A DNA stretch of 64,000 bases. It comes from Bolinopsis microptera. Lineage: Eukaryota > Ctenophora > Tentaculata > Lobata > Bolinopsidae. The stretch covers positions 13,911,167 through 13,975,166 of the forward strand of contig NC_087074.1 of NCBI RefSeq assembly GCF_026151205.1. The letters are read 5' to 3'. The notes under the pieces were generated by a model. The model had not been told where the DNA came from and ran no database searches. It was given only the letters and a program-made list of their open reading frames with translations. The stretch's first letter is position 1. Each line of letters opens with the position of its first letter. A program made the position numbers and the translations under genes. Of this stretch, positions 58,036 through 64,000 are shown piece by piece.

Positions 58036-58685
58036 GCTCCTGCAGGGATTCCACCTGACCTCCAAAATTTCATAACCAAATCGACTTACTCTGCCAGCGT
58101 ATTCCTCTGTCAAGTTAAATGTGATGTGTGAGTGAGTAAGTGTAGAGTAAAGATATCCTATTTTTGTATCCAATTTGAATTCTAATAAAGACCCTAAGCA
58201 TTATGATCAAATTTTTAGTACAATAGTTATATCAGGGTTGACATCTATGATTAATATTATAACCCAATATTCATTTCTTTTTCTCCCTTAATATAAATTT
58301 AAACCCCTCTTAGACATTTAGCCATGATTTAGTATTGAACACCCAAAATACTTACCGTCCTTAATAATCGTAAAGACCATTTGTTACAAAATAGCTGCTA
58401 GAATAATGCATGCCAAATATTCCCTCTTACACCCACAAATTATAATGCCTTCCTATCAACGCCTCTAATTTGGTCACTAATCAACCAGACTAGCGTTCTG
58501 GTGTGTACAAAAGCTACCAGCCAGTACATTCCTTGCCCCGCTAGTTGATTGTCAAAAAATCATACAGCTCAGAACAAACGGCCATTTACCACTAAGAGCA
58601 TTATATGTTTTCATTTGTTTAAATTTTATGCTGTAAAATGTGCTAAAACTTTGATTATTTGTTTAATTGATTATTTGTTTAATTG
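58036..58685 (+). other. 3'UTR of the truncated LINE
   Basis: About 650 bp of AT-rich non-coding DNA ending with the tandem 16-bp tail. Confidence 0.7.
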
Positions 58686-60029
58686 AATGGTCATAAGAAA
58701 AAGGCCCGTTTGGTAGCTCGAGGTTTTGAGGAAATTCCTCTTGATAGTACCGAAAGAGTCAGTCCTACTTGTCGAAAAGAATCTCTAAGACTTCTATTCA
58801 CAGTAGCAGCATCAATGAAGTGGCCTATTCATTCTCTTGATATAACCTCAGCATTTCTACAAGGTGAACCAATTGAGCGACTAGTTTATCTTACCCCTCC
58901 AAAGGAATGCTATAAACCAGGAATACTGTGGAAGCTGAACAAATGTGTTTATGGACTGTCAGATGCTGCAAAGATGTGGTACAGAAATGTAAAAGACCAC
59001 AGTGAACAAGCTGGTTTAAGGAAATGTTTATATGATGATGCTCTGTTCTTTTCAAGAGTTGACAAAGAAGATCTTGCAGGAATAATGACTGTACATGTAG
59101 ATGACTTCATCTATGCAGGGACCAAAGGTTTTGAGTCTAATATTCACAAAGATGTGCTGCATGGATTTGAGATTAAGTCACAGGAAGCATCGCGATTCAC
59201 ATATCTTGGACTTGAGGTGGAACAAGATCCAATCTCATATGAAATCACTGTTGGACAGTCAGATTATATCAGTGCTTTAAAGACCATAGGACTATCAAGT
59301 AACAGAAGAAGCCAGAAAACACATGCTCTGACTCACGAAGAGTATGTACAGTACAGATCAGGTGTTGGACAACTTATCTGGTTATCTGTCCAAACCAGAC
59401 CAGATATTTCGTTTGATGCTTGTCAGTTGAGCAATAATCTGAAAGATCCCAACGTCTCAGACATAATGCTTCACAACAAGATAGTCAAAAAGCTTAAAAC
59501 TGACGAAGATGCCCCACTGACCTTCAGAGAACTGCCTAACATAAAGAATGGATTAAGACTACTTACATACAGTGATGCATCGTTTGGAAATCTTAGTAAC
59601 AATGGTAGTCAGTGTGGGTATCTGATACTTATTTCGGATAAAGATGGTAGAGTCAAAAACCCTGTCTGTTGGAAATCTGTAAAGTTGGACAGAGTCTGTT
59701 ACAGTACTTTAGCCGCTGAAAGCCTTGCACTCCTGAAAGCGGCTGATCACACCATTTTTATTCAGCAAACACTACAACAAATACTGGGAGATTCTTTAAA
59801 TGTGACCATAGACTGTTTTATTGACAATAAAGGACTTCTAGAGCTTGTACAGAAGACAAAGGACCCCATTGAAAAAAGACTGATAGTTACCATGGCATCA
59901 CTAAGGGAAATGGTTGAGAAGGGTGAAATAACTGTTAACTTTATGCCCTCAAGGACGATGCCTGCTGATGTTTTGACTAAGAGAGGGCCTAGTTCTCAAA
60001 GTCTGCGTATGTGTTTTGAGAGGGACTAG
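58686..60029 (+). pseudogene. Copia reverse transcriptase and RNase H
   Basis: It resumes the Copia polyprotein after the LINE: KKARLVARGFEE, LDITSAFLQGEP, KCVYGLSDAAKMWY, catalytic VHVDDFIYAG, and RNase H with YSDASFGNLSNNGSQCGYL, YSTLAAESLALLKA and IDNKGLLE. It ends TKRGPSSQSL...CFERD at TAG 60027-60029, the natural C-terminus of the polyprotein. No stops or frameshifts are seen in this part. Confidence 0.9.
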
Positions 60030-60262
60030 TATTTTTAAAGAGTGAACATCAAATTTATTTTTTATTTATGGATTTATCATTTATATTTTTAGCTTTTTCA
60101 TACATTTTAATGTCATTTTTGTTTTGAGTCAGAATCTTTATTTTTTACTTTTGCAGATTAGTTTTTAAAATCAGTGCGTGTGAGTTTCATGGGATTTTTA
60201 AAGTGCAAACTAAGTTATTTGACTAGTTTTGCTATGTTTATAAAAATGTTTACTTAAAAAAA

Positions 60263-60295
<33 letters not shown>

Positions 60296-61406
60296 TAATA
60301 ATAATAATTTAAAGACCGAAGTCCCGGCCAATAGCCTGGTTCCCCTGGGTTGTTGTAAAATGATAATATAACAAGAATTGCGCCCGTTGTTTCGTTTTGG
60401 CGGACGCTAGATTTCCATTTCACATTTACTATAAATTTAAGTATAAGCTCCAATCAGCTCCTTAAGTATAAGCTCCAATCAGCTCACTTCAATCTACATG
60501 AAAATAATATTGATAAATTATGCATCAAATACGGGAAAAAATTCAGTTCAAATGCCGTAGAACTTAACTTGTATATCTGTAATTCAAGAAATTGTCAGCA
60601 AAGGTAAACTATACTCGTGTACACATCAATACACTACGCGTGCCACGTACAAATTGGGCGTATTACCTAATAGTAATATTATACATTACATGCATCATAT
60701 ACATTAAAACACAGTAGCGCCGCGCATTCATAGATCACAGGCTATCTATACATCACATCTCCGCAAGCAATCCTCGCGCGCGCAACTTTTTCGTTGCTTG
60801 GTAACGAACGGAAGCAAGGAACACGACATACGACTCAGACCCACCTACTGCAATCTCCAAAATCCACGTTTTTCTGCAAAAACCTCCATTCGTAACCTTT
60901 CACTATTGCCTTTTTTCAAAAGGGTGAAAAGGAAAAAATCCGAAGTCCCGGTCAGTAACCTGAACTGTGTTTAGGATAACTGAAAAAAAAAAAAGAAAAA
61001 AAAAAAAAAAAAAAATGAAAAGGGGATATATATTAGTCAGTTGAGACACCTGTTTAACCTCCCTCTGAAGTCCTCCTTTATGAGGCAGCCTTTTAGCCTG
61101 CATAACTCTTTGTGGAGCTGGTATTGATTTGTTTGTTTTGGTTCATTACCACTGGCTTTTAAGTTAGTTGAGAGGATTGCATAATCTATCCTCATATCAC
61201 ACCCATCTCATTTAATCATCATTCACATATGGCCATTTATACACAGAAGAAAGAAGATTTATAAAGATCTACAGAAGAAGCATTTCTAAACAGCTGCCAA
61301 CGCCTAACGAATAAGTTCTCCTGCTACATGTTCTGGTATCCGTGAAGATCGCCTAATAAAGCCGGATACCGTGAAGAAACAGAAAGAAAAACTAAAAGAG
61401 GACTGA
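60030..61406 (+). other. Copia 3' region, unusually long, with A-rich retroposed-looking DNA
   Basis: Between RNase H and the 3' LTR lie about 1.4 kb. A-rich tracts at 60257-60296 and 60981-61015 bracket DNA of a different, CpG-richer character, with CCGAAGTCCCGG at both 60316 and 60940. This suggests one or two SINE-like insertions. No gene. Confidence 0.5.
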
Positions 61407-61539
61407 TGTTAATCTTATATACCATTTACAGGATGGCAGAAACTCCAGGAGGCTTTGTCTGACTTGATTTGTATTCCTCGTTTGAAGTTTATGTTTCTAT
61501 CATCCACTAGTGTTACTGTCTCACTTTATTGAATTAAAA
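61407..61539 (+). repeat. 3' LTR of the Copia element (133 bp)
   Basis: It is preceded by a purine-rich tract (AAAAGAGGACTGA) and followed by the ATATG target duplication. Confidence 0.92.
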
Positions 61540-61851
61540 ATATGTACCCATCCAATCAACTGGACACTCAAAAATTTGGTCAAAAACGGCAGCAAGGGGT
61601 CCATATTTACTCCGTCACCTGTTTATAGTGTGACAATGTAACCATTTCCGTGCCGGCCGTATTTAAACGATATCTTATCACCTGATTAAGATATCGTTAT
61701 GTGACAAAGTTAGCCTAGAGGATGAGACGATTATCCTAACCATCAAGGGTATAAGTAATTTCATAGTGTGACAAAGTCAATTACACTGTGCCTTTTAATA
61801 AGGTCACTTATATTTACCAATATCCTCAAACTCAAATAAACGTGTCCTTAA

Positions 61852-63697
61852 GCCATAATGGCTCATTTTAAGCATTACTTTTTTAACCCTCACTTCAACC
61901 CTCATTCTCCCCCTGAGCAGCCGGAGTTGCTTATTACAAGTTTGTCACACTGTTTCTCTAGGGAAGCATTTTACTTCATATGTTAGGGGGTGATTTGGAA
62001 TAAACGTCGAAAAGTGCTGCGTTCAAGATCATTGTTTTAAAATTCAGGGCCTTTCAAAATAAATGAACATATTATGTGCATATTTATGCAAAGTAGTCAA
62101 ATTTTAATGGCCATCCTATCTTGCTGTTTTATAATGTAGGCTCATAACATAACTATTAACCCGAGCACCAAGCTGCGTCACGTTGCTGGGTAAAAATATT
62201 TACATTTTACAAATATCATTTGTTGGAGGAAATTGTCCATTATTGTTTCGCGCGACACAACGATCTGAATAAAAAGGGTTGGCATCGCGTCAATTGAATC
62301 ATTTGTTAATGGCTCACTTTAAAAAATGTATCTTCCTGGTTTTGATTTGTCCATAGTTAATCATTAATGGACTAGCCCGGCGCGCGATATTTCAAAGAAA
62401 TTTAGACGAGTAACATCCGTCAAGGTTTTGATAAATTGTAAATTTGGGGCAAAAATTGTTTAAAAATTCGATTATAAAATAAGTCCACTATTAATACATG
62501 TTTCGTATCCAAATATCCTTCGGCGGCGCGCGCTTCGCGCGCGAAAAGTGGCATGCAACGTATGTCAAGTCCACTAGCTGTGAAGTACGATTTAACTAGA
62601 ATACTAAAAAAATTTACTGTTCATTAATTGATGATGTCAATTTTGCTTCGCAAAGCAACAATCTTCGATGCGAAGCCAGAAGCAAGAATGATAGTTTGCG
62701 CGGCGCGTCTAAGCGGCGACGTCCACCAACACTGTTTTGTGTTTGTGCCGTTCACATTGCTTAGTTAAGTTTTTAGCACCCATTTTTTGCATTTGAGACT
62801 GAATTGTAACTTTTGCATTTTGTAACTGATCATCAACCTTATTGTTTGACCATTGTTAATGGTCTGGCCCGGCGCGTGCTACTTCGTAGCACTTGCCATC
62901 GGGCCATAATATTTCGAGAAGAAAGCGGCGCGCGCTACTTCGAAGAAATTTAGACGAGTAACATCCGTCAATTTTATTATATCTAGATATCAATCCTTCA
63001 CAACTCGTTGTGTAACGGCCCAATAGTGCATTGCTACAATCTGTGGTTGCGATAAACACTATTTGATGGGCGGCGCGGCCATGCAATTCTGTGATCTGAA
63101 AAAATCACAAGTAATGACAAATGAATAAACTCGCTATTCTATTTTATAGATTAAAAGCAATACATAACCAACAACAATTTGACTCAATCCGACCATTCAA
63201 AATATTTTAAAATTGTAAAAACAAAAAACGAAGAATGAACCTTTATTTTAAAAATAAATATGATCTTAATTATTGATTATTACTTGATTTTGAGATATTA
63301 CTTAAATGCAGAATAAGTATTGTATTGTACCGCTTCGGCGGGTAGTTGATGCACTGATCACAAGCAAGAGCCACTTTGGTCTACTTGCTGTGAGGTATCT
63401 CAGCTACATGGGTTGGGGGTCCCCCTTAATTGACGATGTCAATTCATGGCAGCTCGGCGCGGCACAGTAGCGCATCTCGCCGATCTAGCCAGTATCGTTG
63501 TGAGAAGCCTCATTGAGTGCGCGGCGCGGCACAGTAACGCATCGCGCTACAAGGGTCCCCCCCTTTTTTCATTGAAAAAAATGAGTATTGTATTATTTGA
63601 CCAAAACCCATAATCATGGGTAGAGTGGACCGCTGCCAGTGTCTCTCTTTCCCAAACAAAAGGAAATGATATTAATTTGATTGACCGTTCTCAAATG
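61852..63697. other. AT-rich DNA studded with GGCGCG hairpin clusters
   Basis: No gene. GGCGCG occurs about eight times (near 62380, 62527, 62701, 62870, 62929, 63072, 63456, 63523). TTCG-loop hairpins are frequent, for example GTGCTACTTCGTAGCAC (62875-62891). A block reading AGAAATTTAGACGAGTAACA then TCCGTCAA is repeated at about 62396 and 62944, and GCGCGGCACAGTA is repeated at about 63457 and 63524. Confidence 0.6.
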
Positions 63698-64000
63698 CAA
63701 AATGATACCGAGAATGAAATCGGTCGCTCGCTTTTCCCATTCATTCACGGCTTACGAATTGTGATAAGTTTCGATTGATTAGGTACATCAATCAGATGCT
63801 GTAAAAATCTCTTTGGGTTGCGTTCGGGTCGATACCTAGTATTTCGGGGTAAGGGTGGTAGTTATTACATATTGAATTAGCTGAAGTTTATTGAATCTTT
63901 ATTGCTGAGTACAGCTGCCTTTGGGTAGTTCTTCTTAATCTATTACAATTGTAAATGAATGGGAAAAGCGAGCGACCGATTTCAATCTCGGTATCATTTT
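63698..64000. mobile_element. MITE with 45-bp terminal inverted repeats, right end at window edge
   Basis: The left arm AAAATGATACCGAGAATGAA, continuing to CGGTCGCTCGCTTTTCCCAT, is matched in inverse by the last 45 bases of the window with one mismatch. The element is at least 303 bp. Its target duplication cannot be read because the window ends. Confidence 0.75.

Larger units (their letters stand above)
57502..58685 (+). mobile_element. 5'-truncated non-LTR retrotransposon inserted in the Copia RT
   Basis: The insertion is flanked by AATGG (57497-57501 and 58686-58690). It carries only the end of a LINE ORF2 and its 3'UTR. It ends in two copies of GATTATTTGTTTAATT rather than poly(A). Removing it would leave the Copia frame continuous. 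Confidence 0.82.
54379..61539 (+). mobile_element. GalEa-like Ty1/Copia LTR retrotransposon
   Basis: Identical 133-bp LTRs (54379-54511 and 61407-61539) begin TGTTAATCTT and end TTGAATTAAAA. ATATG flanks both sides (54374-54378 and 61540-61544). Order: Gag, protease, integrase, RT, RNase H, as in Copia. Internal damage comprises a short duplication causing a frameshift and a LINE inserted in RT. LTR identity indicates very recent insertion. The GalEa assignment rests on the short LTR, the HVDD RT box and RNase H style. Confidence 0.9.
52780..61847. mobile_element. TTAA-flanked DNA element (about 1.9 kb) split by a Copia retrotransposon
   Basis: The left end GGACACGTTCATTTGAGTTT and the right end (other strand) GGACACGTTTATTTGAGTTT continue through GAGGATATTGGTAAA. 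These are 35-bp inverted repeats with one mismatch. TTAA flanks both (52776-52779 and 61848-61851). Removing the Copia insertion leaves about 1.9 kb with no transposase. The interior consists largely of a repeated TGTGACAAAGTAA-type motif. Confidence 0.8.

Noticed and set aside
60250..60453. Open frame ending in poly-Phe
   Set aside because: It reads through a poly(A) tract on the opposite strand.

Overview
This is eukaryotic, almost certainly animal, nuclear DNA. It is AT-rich and sparsely genic, with spliceosomal GT-AG introns, microsatellites and many transposable elements. Four host genes can be recognised, all animal-type: a Shaker-related voltage-gated K+ channel, a GRK2/3-type G-protein-coupled receptor kinase, a DCAF4-like WD40 protein and the Golgi coiled-coil protein CASP. 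A silent-subunit-like Kv channel, GalEa-like Copia and Mag-like Gypsy elements, and low gene density would suit an early-branching marine invertebrate such as a cnidarian, but the taxon is not proven by the sequence.

Layout. Bases 1-1266 (+) hold the last four exons of the Kv channel gene (S2 to C-terminus). Bases 1315-6099 (-) hold the first six coding exons of a GRK2/3 gene. I assembled these from short exons that join in phase: N-terminal helix, RGS domain and the kinase glycine loop. The remaining GRK exons must lie left of the window, so the Kv gene appears to sit on the opposite strand inside a GRK intron, and its predicted 3'UTR runs antisense across GRK exon 6. An intronless DCAF4-like gene lies at 10275-11603 (-). 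From about 12 to 32 kb I find only repeats and DNA-transposon remnants: a poly-G/poly-C-bounded element with an 8-bp target duplication, a mariner-like element, a TA-flanked element full of TGACAAAATTAGGT motifs, and a Mutator-like element with a 9-bp target duplication. CASP is at 32704-34611 (-).

From 35 to 62 kb the window is a nest of retroelements. First is an R2-like LINE (RT plus restriction-like endonuclease) with a structured, tandemly duplicated 3' end. Next is a Mag-type Gypsy element with near-identical 129/131-bp LTRs, a GTTCA target duplication and a 1.3-kb T2/Kolobok-like insert in gag. Then comes a CR1/L2-type LINE broken by one stop codon. Last is a Copia element with identical 133-bp LTRs and an ATATG duplication. 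The Copia is itself split by a truncated LINE, and it sits inside a TTAA-flanked DNA element that carries an approximately 152-bp satellite-like motif. The right edge (62.3-63.6 kb) is a cluster of GC-rich TTCG-loop hairpins in AT-rich DNA, followed by a MITE with 45-bp terminal inverted repeats that runs off the window.

No rRNA, tRNA, CRISPR array or bacterial-type operon was recognised.
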